64,000 nt of DNA from UKL13-2 sp038206765 (GCA_038206765.1 JBBRAM010000007.1:62001-126000); one strand, 5' to 3'. Counted from the stretch's first letter, positions 8,265 to 16,961 are shown. The notes: generated from the sequence alone by a model not told the origin. Numbers and translations: made by a program.

Positions 8265-9923
8265 CTACCGCCCGACCGCAAACAACACCGCATTGTTAAT
8301 CGAATACACCAGCCCATCCGCGCCAATCGCGGTTGGGGTGTAGGCTTCTGCAGTGCCGCTATTGAGGCGGATTTGTTGGGTGAATTGGTTTACCGATAAA
8401 TCCCAACGGTAAAGGACGCCGTCTTCGCTGTTGACGAGCACCGAGCGGGTAAGCGGATCGACTGCCGCAGTGTTGATGCACCATTCTTTGACGCCGCCGG
8501 GGAATTCGGGATCAGGAGTTGGGCCCAAGATGGTGAGTATTTCTTTCATAACGGCGATGCCGGTGGTTTTATCGGCTTGCGTTTGGTTTGGGTCGAGAAT
8601 GGCGATACGATTTTTACCATCGCCAGTACCGGCACCGCCGTAATTATTGTATTTGCTCATGAGTAAATAGCTGGACGTGCCGGTGTAGGACGGCACCATC
8701 GCGCGCGGCACGACGGATGGCGTGTTGTCCCAGCCAAATGCACCGGGGGTTTTGATTTGCGTAAGCCCCGCATCGAAATGCAGCATCCAGCCGGTGAAAT
8801 TGTGCGAGGGGAAATTCGCTTCCAACACCCCAAAATAAACATCGCCATCGGGGCCGACCATTGGTGACGCAGTACCGTCGTCACTGATGGTGGCGGGCGT
8901 GAGTTTATTGGGATCGAGCAGGCGCACCTTGGCGCGGGTGGCGAGCGTGGCGCTATCGAGGGCCAACAAATATCCATTCGAGGTGTTCGAGCCGTTCGAC
9001 CCATTTCCGGCCGTGCTGTTGACGGCGACGTAGAGTGTGCGACCGTCGGCGGAAACAGCAGGGGCGCTGTTGGTCGCGACTTTGGTCATGGCGTTATCGC
9101 CTGCGGCCACATTCGCAGCGATCCAACTGCCACGCCCGTCGGCACCCATGCGTGCGATGCCGCTGATCAAGTTGGCGGGGTTGACCGCAATTGCCGCATT
9201 CACCACAAAGCCAAAATAAATATTGCCGCTGGCATCTGCGGTGAGTGGCGTATTGATAATGATGTTTTGGTCGTATGTCGCGCGTGCGGTGTTGTAGATG
9301 TCAGCGCCATAGAACAATGCCGTTTGCATGGCGCTGCTGACGCTATCGGCATCATCACGATAAATCAGTTTTCCGCCTGCACCGGGGGCATAGATACGGT
9401 TAGTTGCGGTAAGGGTCAGGTTGTAGCTTGGCGTCCACCGTTGTTGCGTCGGCAAAATGTAGTCGGTTGTTGCGGTCCAGAGTGCGGCGCCATTCGCGCC
9501 ATTGCGTGCTTCCAACCGAAAACCGCCGGTGGCACCTGTTTTGACTGGCACAATCACCGTATTGCGTTGCGTGATGACGGGTGAGCCGTAATGGATGAGT
9601 AACGATGTACCGGAATATTGGGGCGCTAAATCAACTGGCATCTGCCAGACCAGCCGTGTCAAGGGCTGGGTGGCGACGGCGCCAACGGCAGTGTGTTGGG
9701 CATCCCGCCCAAAACCCCACCACGCAGTGCCGGTGACAGGAGGTGTTGCGGGTGGTGGTGGTGTGACAACAGTATTGCTATCCCCGCCGCCACCGCCGCC
9801 GCAACTACCTAAAATTACGCTCAGCGCGATGGCCAGGATAATGGACAAACTAGCAGGTGTGGATATGCGTGGTGGCAACCTTGCTTGCAGGTTTCGTGCC
9901 GCGATTTTAAAAGGTGTTGTCAT
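8265..9923 (-). CDS. PQQ-like beta-propeller lipoprotein
   Basis: A 552-aa secreted protein. The signal peptide has a hydrophobic core at about residues 25-38 and a lipobox ILGSC, followed by a run of six glycines and a proline-rich linker. The mature part contains repeats that resemble quinoprotein-type propeller blades (for example GGFRLEARNGANGAALW, GYLLALDSATLATRAKVRL, GVLYRWDLSVNQFTQQI, GLVYSINNAVLFAVG). There is no obvious catalytic set, so a binding or scaffold role at the outer membrane is more likely than dehydrogenase activity. The upstream region holds a striking 10-bp tandem repeat. Confidence 0.72.
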   Translation of the reverse strand: MTTPFKIAARNLQARLPPRISTPASLSIILAIALSVILGSCGGGGGGDSNTVVTPPPPATPPVTGTAWWGFGRDAQHTAVGAVATQPLTRLVWQMPVDLAPQYSGTSLLIHYGSPVITQRNTVIVPVKTGATGGFRLEARNGANGAALWTATTDYILPTQQRWTPSYNLTLTATNRIYAPGAGGKLIYRDDADSVSSAMQTALFYGADIYNTARATYDQNIIINTPLTADASGNIYFGFVVNAAIAVNPANLISGIARMGADGRGSWIAANVAAGDNAMTKVATNSAPAVSADGRTLYVAVNSTAGNGSNGSNTSNGYLLALDSATLATRAKVRLLDPNKLTPATISDDGTASPMVGPDGDVYFGVLEANFPSHNFTGWMLHFDAGLTQIKTPGAFGWDNTPSVVPRAMVPSYTGTSSYLLMSKYNNYGGAGTGDGKNRIAILDPNQTQADKTTGIAVMKEILTILGPTPDPEFPGGVKEWCINTAAVDPLTRSVLVNSEDGVLYRWDLSVNQFTQQIRLNSGTAEAYTPTAIGADGLVYSINNAVLFAVGR

Positions 9924-9980
9924 CAGCGTCGATCATCTGTTCAAGAATTGAAAGAACAATATAGCACTATCGTTGTAGTT

Positions 9981-10050
9981 CGATGCAACACCTCGAAACA
10001 CGCCAAGACATTTCGAAACACTTCGAGACACTTCAAAACACTTCGAAACA
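9981..10050. repeat. Seven 10-bp tandem units, consensus CTTCGAAACA
   Basis: Units begin every 10 bases: CGATGCAACA, CCTCGAAACA, CGCCAAGACA, TTTCGAAACA, CTTCGAGACA, CTTCAAAACA, CTTCGAAACA. The last four are closely alike; the first three are more diverged. The array fills most of the 138-bp gap between the bla stop codon (10062) and the lipoprotein start (9923), upstream of the lipoprotein gene. The period is about one helical turn. Confidence 0.8.
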
Positions 10051-10061
10051 CCGCGCCAATA

Positions 10062-11030
10062 CTAGGGTTTCAGCCTTTTTATACCCTCGTTGGAATTTGC
10101 CCAAGCCACCACCAGCTCACCCACCTTCGCCAATACTGCTTCATCTTGCGGACGTGTATCGGCAAAATACCCGGCGGCTTCAAAATAGACTGCAACGAAA
10201 ATCGGCGCCCGGTTCGGTGGCATCAGGATCGCGACATCGTTGTACTTGTTGGGCATCGATACATGTGAGCCGGTGCCGGTTTTGTCGCCTGCGCGCCAAT
10301 CTTTGGGCAGGTTGGCGCGGATGCGTTTCATGCCAGTTTTGGTTTCAATCATCCAATCCAGCAGCATCTTTCGCGATGCGGGGGTGAGCACATTGCTGGT
10401 GAGCAAACGAGCAGTAGTCTCGGCCATCGCACGCGGTGTGGTGGTGTCGCGCACCTCACCGGCAGGCACGAGATTCATGGCCGGCTCGATCCGATCTACC
10501 CTTGTTGTCGCATCCCCCATCGCACGCAACATGGTAGTGAAGCCCTGCGGACCGCCGAATTGCCGCAGCAATAGATTGGCGGCAGTATTGTCACTGGTGG
10601 TTTGTGTCGCGTACGCTAAATCGCGGATGGTCATGCCGCCTTTGCCGAGATTCACTTTAGTGATGGGCGAATAAGCAACCACGTCCGTCTTTGTGTAGGG
10701 CAACGCAGCGTTTAGATCGATGCGCCCCGCATCGGCCTCGCGCAGCGCTGCGGCAGCTAGCAACAGTTTGAAGGTAGAGCACATGCCAAATCGACTATCG
10801 GCGTTGAGGCCTATACTCCGGCCGCTCGCGGTGTCCATCGCAAACACGCCAAGCCGCCCGCCGGAGGCGGCCTCGATATCAGCGAGCGCCTTGTCAGTAT
10901 TTGATATGGCATCCGCATTGAGCGCGGGGGCCGCGTAAAGTGTCGCGCCACCCATCGTACCGCTTGCTATCAAGGCCATATTGCCAAGTCGGCTGAGCGC
11001 TGCACGGCGTGAGAAAAAATTTCTGTTCAC
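10062..11030 (-). CDS. Class A beta-lactamase with twin-arginine signal
   Basis: A serine beta-lactamase of 322 aa. All class A elements are visible: the nucleophile in CSTFK (Ser85, Lys88), the SDN loop (146-148), the omega-loop glutamate in RIEPAMN (Glu182 and Asn186, equivalent to Glu166 and Asn170), and KTG at 250-252. Cys84 precedes the catalytic serine as in CTX-M and PenA enzymes, but there is no second cysteine after KTGT, so the carbapenemase-type disulfide is absent. The N-terminus carries SRRAALSRLG before a hydrophobic stretch, which suggests Tat export. The start is a GTG. No LysR-type ampR gene is adjacent. Confidence 0.93.
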   Translation of the reverse strand: MNRNFFSRRAALSRLGNMALIASGTMGGATLYAAPALNADAISNTDKALADIEAASGGRLGVFAMDTASGRSIGLNADSRFGMCSTFKLLLAAAALREADAGRIDLNAALPYTKTDVVAYSPITKVNLGKGGMTIRDLAYATQTTSDNTAANLLLRQFGGPQGFTTMLRAMGDATTRVDRIEPAMNLVPAGEVRDTTTPRAMAETTARLLTSNVLTPASRKMLLDWMIETKTGMKRIRANLPKDWRAGDKTGTGSHVSMPNKYNDVAILMPPNRAPIFVAVYFEAAGYFADTRPQDEAVLAKVGELVVAWANSNEGIKRLKP

Positions 11031-11081
11031 TGTATGCCTCTCTGCATTGTATGTCCCTATGCGTTGTATGTCTCTCTACGT
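11031..11081 (-). repeat. Three 17-bp tandem repeats in the bla leader
   Basis: Units at 11031-11047, 11048-11064 and 11065-11081 share TGTATG at their left end (plus strand). Read on the bla strand each ends in CATACA preceded by a purine tract (AGAGAG, TAGGG, AGAGAGG), so each copy carries a ribosome-site-like sequence. The copy nearest the gene serves the GTG start. It also contains an ATG that opens a six-codon frame (MQRGIQ) whose TGA overlaps the bla GTG. Confidence 0.75.
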
Positions 11082-11261
11082 TTTCTGATTGGCGAGCTGC
11101 GCCCAGATTTAGCGCAATGGGCGCAGGGTTGATTGTCAGTGCGATCTCGCTTAACGGATTCCTGTAGATTAGAACGGGATAGTGGCAAAAAAATGATGGA
11201 ACGTTGAAGGTGGTTACAAGCAGGTGGCTACAAACTTACGTCTTGATCGTCTAAGATTATT

Positions 11262-11870
11262 TCAGTCAATACTTTTCAGACTGCACATGACGACCGCCTG
11301 CTTGACCGCCAACCGAAACGCAATTTGGTCGCGTTGTGCGTGGCTGAGTAGCGCGCCACCTTCGAGCAGCGCGATCACAGTAAGCGCTTTGTCTGCGCAT
11401 TGGCGCTTGGGCCATCCATCGGTATGCAATCGTTCGGACAAGATGGCGATCATTTTCTGATATGAATCGGCGACTGCTTGACCGAGCAGCGGCGAGGTCT
11501 TTTGTTCGGATACGAAGGCTGAAAATAAAGCACAGATTTCGTTGTTGGTTTTTTGCATGACCACCGCAAGCTGTTCGCCAACTTGGGCAATTAGCGACTC
11601 AGCTTTGCGGGCGCGGCTGGCCGCGAAGAGCGCCAATAATCCGTTGGTAATTTCACCAATCACGGCCACGCCAATTTCTTCTTTGCCACCTGGGAAATGG
11701 TGATACATCGAGCCTTTCGGCGCTTCTGCCAACGCTAAAATATCGTTAATACCGACACCGTGGTAGCCATGTTTACGAAATAGTCGCAAGGCTGCTTGCA
11801 AAATGCGGGAGCGGGTATCGGCTTTCTCAATTTTTGGGTTTTGGTTCATCATTTTTGGATTTGCGCGCAT
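11262..11870 (-). CDS. TetR/AcrR-family regulator (LmrA/YxaF-like)
   Basis: A 202-aa repressor. Residues of about 18-65 form the TetR N-terminal helix-turn-helix (TRSRILQAALRLFRKHGY, GVGINDILALAEAPKGSMYHHFPGGKEEI); the PKGSxYHHFPGGKEEL pattern is characteristic of the LmrA/YxaF subgroup. The C-terminal ligand domain is helical. It diverges from the alpha/beta hydrolase gene at 11983, and a TAGAC-N6-GTCTA operator lies between them, so it probably represses both itself and the hydrolase. Confidence 0.88.
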   Translation of the reverse strand: MRANPKMMNQNPKIEKADTRSRILQAALRLFRKHGYHGVGINDILALAEAPKGSMYHHFPGGKEEIGVAVIGEITNGLLALFAASRARKAESLIAQVGEQLAVVMQKTNNEICALFSAFVSEQKTSPLLGQAVADSYQKMIAILSERLHTDGWPKRQCADKALTVIALLEGGALLSHAQRDQIAFRLAVKQAVVMCSLKSID

Positions 11871-11908
11871 GGCTTTACACTTTACACCAAATTCCGTTAT
11901 GATCGGAT

Positions 11909-11924
11909 TAGACAGACTGGTCTA
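11909..11924. promoter_or_regulatory. TetR-type operator in divergent intergenic region
   Basis: TAGACAGACTGGTCTA is an inverted repeat with perfect five-base arms (TAGAC/GTCTA). Its complement starts TAGACCAGTCT, which is like the sites known for Bacillus LmrA/YxaF, the subgroup to which the adjacent regulator appears to belong. Confidence 0.65.
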
Positions 11925-11982
11925 GCGAATTGGCAGAACGGCGGCTAGGGGTAATGAAGGCCGCACAGAAAGGGTTGCGCAG

Positions 11983-12873
11983 ATGAATATCCAACAGCTT
12001 GAACTATTGGCCGCTGACGGCTATCGATTGGCCGCCACATACGTCGCGCCCGATCAAAATCAAGGAGAACTACAATTCATCGTTATCGGCTCCGCGACCG
12101 CCGTACCGCGCGGCTTTTACCGTCGCTTTGCGGAGTATGCCGCTTCACGCGGGGTACATGTGTTGATGGTGGATTATCGCGGCATCGGAGATTCCAAATA
12201 TCCCCCGTACCAAAAATCACTGCGCGGTTTTAAAATGGAATATGCCGATTGGTCGCGGCTTGATTTAGCGGCGGCTGTTGATTGGTGTACCAAGCGCGGC
12301 AAAACGTGGCTTGTCGGTCATAGCTTGGGCGCCCATGCGATTGGCCAACTGCCGAGCCCGAACGATTTGCAGGCAGCTTATATCTGCGGCGGGGGCGCTG
12401 GCTGGCATGGCTGGATGCCGTTTCCGGAGAGCCTTAAGGTGTGGTTGCTGTGGAATGTGCTGGGACCGATCCTCACTCGAATTTACGGCTATCAACCCAT
12501 GAGCAAGCTGGGCGTTGGCGAGGATTTGCCGATGGGCGTGTATCGTGATTGGCGGCGTTGGTGCCAGTTGCCACATTACTTTTTTGATGATTCAGAACCA
12601 CGGGCGAAGGCGATTGCCGCACGGTTTGCCGAGGTGCGAATCCCCATTGCTGCCGCCGTTGCCACCGATGATCTGTGGGCGACGCCAAAATCGCGCGATG
12701 CATTTTTTAAAGGCTATGTGAACGCAAAAGTTGAGTCCATCGATATTGCCCCACAATCACTGGGTGTGCCGGGCGTCGGCCACATGGGTTATTACCGTGC
12801 CAATGTAGGCGCGGCGCTCTGGCCGCAAATGTTAGCGTGGTTAGAACGCAACGGGCTGCATTTGACACCTTAA
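11983..12873 (+). CDS. Alpha/beta hydrolase
   Basis: A 296-aa serine hydrolase without signal peptide. The nucleophile elbow is VGHSLGAHA (near residue 108), the oxyanion region follows strand FIVIGSA, and the acid and histidine fit the C-terminal ATDDLWATP and GVGHMGYYR segments. It resembles the group of predicted hydrolases that include esterases acting on small esters or lipids. The gene faces away from a TetR repressor and shares its operator region, so it may be induced by the compound it cleaves. The substrate is unknown. Confidence 0.83.
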   Translation: MNIQQLELLAADGYRLAATYVAPDQNQGELQFIVIGSATAVPRGFYRRFAEYAASRGVHVLMVDYRGIGDSKYPPYQKSLRGFKMEYADWSRLDLAAAVDWCTKRGKTWLVGHSLGAHAIGQLPSPNDLQAAYICGGGAGWHGWMPFPESLKVWLLWNVLGPILTRIYGYQPMSKLGVGEDLPMGVYRDWRRWCQLPHYFFDDSEPRAKAIAARFAEVRIPIAAAVATDDLWATPKSRDAFFKGYVNAKVESIDIAPQSLGVPGVGHMGYYRANVGAALWPQMLAWLERNGLHLTP

Positions 12874-13343
12874 CTGGCAGGGACTTGCTGTTAACGCAGA
12901 CACCAGTACTAGCGGTCATTTCGAAGCGGTTTGCCTTCGAGAGCCGCTCCGAATAACGAGTTTGCCTTTCCATTTTTATCAGCCGCGCTGGCGTTTGCCA
13001 TTCGGATTGGAAGAGTAGGGCTCTAGTGAGGCTCTCGGGGCCCTATTTCGCTGCCGTCATCATTGGCATCCTCAGTGATGTCCTGAGTGGCGCCCTCAGT
13101 GGCGTCCTCAGTGGCGCCACCAAGCTACCAGTTGTAAGATATGGGTAATGGATACGACTAACGCTCGCATTCAAGACGCTTCGGATCGTCGTACTTAACC
13201 TGTAATTAATCAAGCCAATCGGGTCGCAAAACGCATTATGATGACGCAATTGTGAGCAAGATTGCGTCATCTCGTTGCCCCTTCAGATTACCTGCTCAAA
13301 TTGCCTTTTTCACCTAGCCTTACAATAAATACGGAAACCTTCC
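12874..13343. other. 470-bp intergenic region with hairpin and repeats
   Basis: No gene is supported. A nested hairpin lies at 12911-12948 (outer AGCGG/CCGCT, inner TCGAAG/CTTCGA with an 8-base loop) and could end hydrolase transcription although no T run follows. Four 12-bp units lie at 13068-13115. The promoter of the arsS-like gene should be in the last 100 bases but no clear boxes were found. Confidence 0.5.
13068..13115. repeat. Four 12-bp tandem repeats
   Basis: Units ATCCTCAGTGAT, GTCCTGAGTGGC, GCCCTCAGTGGC and GTCCTCAGTGGC follow without gaps. The last two differ in one base only. They are not in a supported gene. Confidence 0.75.
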
Positions 13344-14381
13344 ATGCACGCCACTCTGCATCTCATGAAATCACGCGGCTTCCCGCATATTCGCCGAAAA
13401 GTGCTCGACACCCTGCAAGTGAATATGGGCTATAAGTGCAATCAGGCTTGCTTTCATTGCCACGTAAACGCGAGCCCGGATCGCAAGGAAATGATGTCGC
13501 TGGAGACGGTCGATGATGTTATTGCCTTCATGCGGACTGCATCGATTAAGACGCTCGATTTGACTGGCGGCGCACCCGAATTGAACGATCATTTTCGGTA
13601 CTTGGTGGCCGCTGCACGCGCCATGGATGTGCGGGTGATTGACCGTTGCAATTTGACGATTTTAGAAGAGCCGGGGTTTGAAGATTTGGCGCAGTTTTTG
13701 GCCGTTCACCAAGTGGAAGTGAGCGCATCGCTGCCTTGTTATAGTCAGGAAAATGTCGATAAACAACGCGGTGACGGGGTGTTTGAAAAATCGATTTCCG
13801 GCCTCAAAAAACTCAACGCGCTTGGCTATGGAAAAAGCGATACTAACCTAGTATTAAACCTTGTTTTTAACCCGCAAGGGCCAAAGCTGCCGCCCCCGCA
13901 AGAAGCGCTGGAAGCCGATTATCATCGATTGCTACAACAAAATTTTGGCATCGTCTTCAATCATTTGTTTACGATCACCAATATGCCAATCCAGCGCTTC
14001 GGATCGACCTTGGTTTCAAAAGGCCAATTTGAGCCTTATATGGATTTGCTGGTGTCGGCATTCCAAGCGCACAACCTTGATAACGTGATGTGTCGCTCGC
14101 TACTCTCGGTTGATTATCTCGGCTACGTTTACGATTGCGATTTCAATCAAATGTTGGCGCTGCCATTGCAGCACAAATCGCAACATAAAGCGCCAGTCAG
14201 CGAGCAACTCAAAACGCATCTGCGCGACCTTATGAACGTCGATTTGCAGGGTAACCCAATCGTCGTGAAGGATCATTGCTACGGTTGTACAGCGGGGCAA
14301 GGTTCTAGCTGCGGCGGCGCATTGGATGCCGAAGGTAACGCTCGTGGTAATACGCAGGCGGCATTGGCTGCGGCTGAATAG
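13344..14381 (+). CDS. arsS: Arsenosugar biosynthesis-type radical SAM protein (ArsS family)
   Basis: A 345-aa radical SAM enzyme. The iron-sulfur motif is C32-x3-C36-x2-C39 (KCNQACFHCHVNASP), followed by LDLTGGAPELN, in which the GGAPE segment binds SAM. The C-terminal half matches the DUF3641-type domain, with NLVFNPQGPKLPP, NHLFTITNMPI, the cysteine in VMCRSLLSVDYLG and the terminal CYGCTAGQGSSCGGAL. This combination is the signature of ArsS, which uses a 5'-deoxyadenosyl radical in arsenosugar formation. No arsM or arsR is adjacent, so the arsenic role is by family only. A phosphoesterase-like gene follows 17 bases downstream. Confidence 0.86.
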   Translation: MHATLHLMKSRGFPHIRRKVLDTLQVNMGYKCNQACFHCHVNASPDRKEMMSLETVDDVIAFMRTASIKTLDLTGGAPELNDHFRYLVAAARAMDVRVIDRCNLTILEEPGFEDLAQFLAVHQVEVSASLPCYSQENVDKQRGDGVFEKSISGLKKLNALGYGKSDTNLVLNLVFNPQGPKLPPPQEALEADYHRLLQQNFGIVFNHLFTITNMPIQRFGSTLVSKGQFEPYMDLLVSAFQAHNLDNVMCRSLLSVDYLGYVYDCDFNQMLALPLQHKSQHKAPVSEQLKTHLRDLMNVDLQGNPIVVKDHCYGCTAGQGSSCGGALDAEGNARGNTQAALAAAE

Positions 14382-14398
14382 CATTACCATCAGAAAAT

Positions 14399-15415
14399 AT
14401 GACATCCGGCCGCGCCTGCCCTCTTGGTTATCGCTATCCGGCAACGGTGTTCAACCGTGCAGCCGAGCTGCAAGCAGAGACAATTTACGTAGTTGGTGGC
14501 CTCTATGGCAATCGCGCGGCTGTAAATGAAATATTAAAAATGGCCGCGCAGGAAACCGTTGCGCCGACGTTGGTGTTCAACGGCGATTTCAATTGGTTCA
14601 ATATTGATGCGGATGATTTTGTTGCGGTCAATACCGAGGTACTAAGGCACGTTGCGTTGCGCGGCAATGTTGAAACTGAATTGGCATCCGGCGATGCAAA
14701 CGACGCCGGCTGTGGCTGCGCGTACCCTGATTATGTGGACGATGCGGATGTTGAGCGCTCAAACCAAATTATGCAAAAATTGCGTGAAACTGCGAGAGCG
14801 TTCCCCGAAATATCAGCGCGCCTAGCGTCACTGCCAATGCATCTTGTGGTACAAGTTGGACCAGATGAAACCAAGCGATTTGGTATTGTGCATGGCGATG
14901 CAGAATCCCTGGCAGGTTGGCGCTTTGCACACGATAGTCTGCATGAAGCCGAGAATATCGCGTGGCTGCGGCAAACCTGCAATGCCGCCAATCTAATCGG
15001 CTTTGCCAGTAGCCACACTTGTTTGCCAACGCTTCGGCTTTTTAATTCATTGAACACTGCCGGCATCGTGAATACTGCAAACTCTACGAACGCAGCCGCC
15101 GCAACACACATGGTCATTAATAACGGCGCCGCAGGGATGCCCAATTTTGCCGGTACCGAATATGGCTTGATTTCGCGGCTTTCGATCCATCCGCCACGCG
15201 AGGGTTTATCGCAGTACGGCAACTTCGTTGATGGCATTTATATTGATGCCATCCCGATTCACTACGATGTCCAATTTTTTCGCGAGAAATTTCTTGCCAA
15301 CTGGGTGCCGGGAACGCCAGCTCATCAATCCTACTTCCAACGGATCTCGCATGGCCCGAGCTACGCGCCGCCGCATGCGTTAGGCTTGGTCCGCGCACCA
15401 TCGGTCTGCGCCTAA
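14399..15415 (+). CDS. Variant metallophosphoesterase-like protein next to arsS
   Basis: A 338-aa protein with the strand-motif order of calcineurin-like phosphoesterases: YVVGGLYGN at 30-38 where D-x-H-G-N is expected, then FNGDFNWF, ALRGNVETE, FGIVHGD and ASSHTCLP. Motif I has Gly34 and Tyr36 in place of the metal-binding Asp and His, and the last GHTH-type motif reads SSHT. A short CGC motif follows motif III. It starts 17 bases after arsS and is probably cotranscribed. It may be a phosphatase with altered metal use or a non-catalytic partner. I am sure of the fold resemblance, not of activity. Confidence 0.7.
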   Translation: MTSGRACPLGYRYPATVFNRAAELQAETIYVVGGLYGNRAAVNEILKMAAQETVAPTLVFNGDFNWFNIDADDFVAVNTEVLRHVALRGNVETELASGDANDAGCGCAYPDYVDDADVERSNQIMQKLRETARAFPEISARLASLPMHLVVQVGPDETKRFGIVHGDAESLAGWRFAHDSLHEAENIAWLRQTCNAANLIGFASSHTCLPTLRLFNSLNTAGIVNTANSTNAAAATHMVINNGAAGMPNFAGTEYGLISRLSIHPPREGLSQYGNFVDGIYIDAIPIHYDVQFFREKFLANWVPGTPAHQSYFQRISHGPSYAPPHALGLVRAPSVCA

Positions 15416-15567
15416 GTTTAGAAATCGTGGAATTTGTCGCCGCGATGAATGCATTCGATGAACGCATTCATCAATAAAGCGCACAATCAACGCTCATGTA
15501 TTGCTGCGTTTCCGTAGTAAATCGGGGCGAACAAGTGAAACGGGTCAAGCCATTTTTAGGGGGCACT

Positions 15568-16770
15568 ATGAAAAAAATAACCCGCACCACTGCGGCGCGC
15601 AAAGCACATATGCCGCCAGTGCAGACAGCTAAACCCCGTTCGAGGCCAGTACCCAGCACAAGCAGCAGCACCAACCGCAACATCAAAAAAATCAATCTTG
15701 CCCTGCAAGGCGGTGGTGCGCACGGTGCATTTACCTGGGGTGTAATGGACCAGTTGCTCGACGACGGCCGCATAAAAATTGAGGGCATATCAGGCACAAG
15801 TGCGGGTTCCATGAACGCAGTCGCTTATGCCTACGGCAATTTGATCGGCGGTAATGCGGGCGCTAAAGCCGCGTTGGAAAAATTTTGGAGGGCTGTGTCG
15901 GATGCAGGCCAGCGTTTTTCGCCCATAAAAACCATGCCATGGGAGCGTGCGATGGCGGGCTGGGCGGACGATAACGCGTTGGCATTCGAGGCTTTCAAAT
16001 CAATCACGAATATGTTCTCGCCGCAACAGTTGAACCCGCTCAACTTCAATCCGCTACTTGATATTTTGAGTGAGCAAATCGATTTTACAGCGCTTAATAC
16101 CTGTCAAGATACAAAGCTTTTCTTATCGGCAACCAACGTCAATACCGGTAAAGTGCGGGTGTTCAACACAACTGAAATTACTGCCAAATCAGTAATGGCA
16201 TCAGCTTGTTTGCCGAATATGTTCCAAGCGGTTGAAATCGAAGGCGAGTATTTTTGGGATGGCGGCTATATGGGCAATCCCTCACTGTTTCCGTTGTTTT
16301 ATGCAACCGACGCAGCAGATGTGTTGATCGTTCACATCAATCCGATTGAACGCAATACGGTGCCCACGACATCCGCTGAAATTTACAATCGCGTGAATGA
16401 GATTAGCTTTAATTCTTCGCTGATTAAAGAGCTGCGCTCGGTCGCATTTGTACAAAAATTATTGGATGAGGGCTGGCTGAAAGATGAGCATCAAGACAAA
16501 TTGAAATACGTGTTCATTCACTCGCTACGGGCTGATAAAGTGCTCGCTGATCTGTCAATTGCCAGTAAATTCTCCAGCGATTGGGATTTCTTGCAAACGC
16601 TGCGCGAACGTGGCCGTGCCGAAGCGGCAGCGTGGCTCGCGCAGAATTTTGACAATTTAGGTGCGCGCTCAACCGTTGACTTGCGTGCCGAGTTCTTAAC
16701 CAGCGGCAGCGAATTGGTGAACTCGCCAAAGCTGCGAACGACTACATCTAAGGCGCGGAAAAAAGCGTAA
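15568..16770 (+). CDS. Patatin-like phospholipase
   Basis: A 400-aa lipid acyl hydrolase. The oxyanion motif GGGAHG, the nucleophile in GTSAG (Ser78) and the catalytic Asp in DGGYMGNP form the Ser-Asp dyad of patatins. A basic, serine-rich N-terminal stretch of about 35 residues precedes the domain. ATG 15568 has a GGGGG-containing site upstream and gives a better N-terminus than the start at 15496. It would release fatty acids from phospholipids in the cytoplasm or at the inner membrane. It stands alone. Confidence 0.9.
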   Translation: MKKITRTTAARKAHMPPVQTAKPRSRPVPSTSSSTNRNIKKINLALQGGGAHGAFTWGVMDQLLDDGRIKIEGISGTSAGSMNAVAYAYGNLIGGNAGAKAALEKFWRAVSDAGQRFSPIKTMPWERAMAGWADDNALAFEAFKSITNMFSPQQLNPLNFNPLLDILSEQIDFTALNTCQDTKLFLSATNVNTGKVRVFNTTEITAKSVMASACLPNMFQAVEIEGEYFWDGGYMGNPSLFPLFYATDAADVLIVHINPIERNTVPTTSAEIYNRVNEISFNSSLIKELRSVAFVQKLLDEGWLKDEHQDKLKYVFIHSLRADKVLADLSIASKFSSDWDFLQTLRERGRAEAAAWLAQNFDNLGARSTVDLRAEFLTSGSELVNSPKLRTTTSKARKKA

Positions 16771-16961
16771 GGTCGTGTAAGAATGATGCACTTTATACGA
16801 CTTACACAACATACGGTTCATTACAATGCGAAGGTGTCGCGCTTACAACCATGCAAGCGATCAAAAACCGCGCTTCACTTAGTGCTACTTACCGCAACTT
16901 AGCAATCGGATCATTGGCTATTACGAGCATCACTGACTTACTGGGACAAAACTGGGACAAC

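Noticed and set aside
16773..16812. GTGTAAG/CTTACAC inverted repeat after the patatin gene
   Set aside because: The stem has only seven pairs with a 19-base loop and no T run, too weak to call a terminator.
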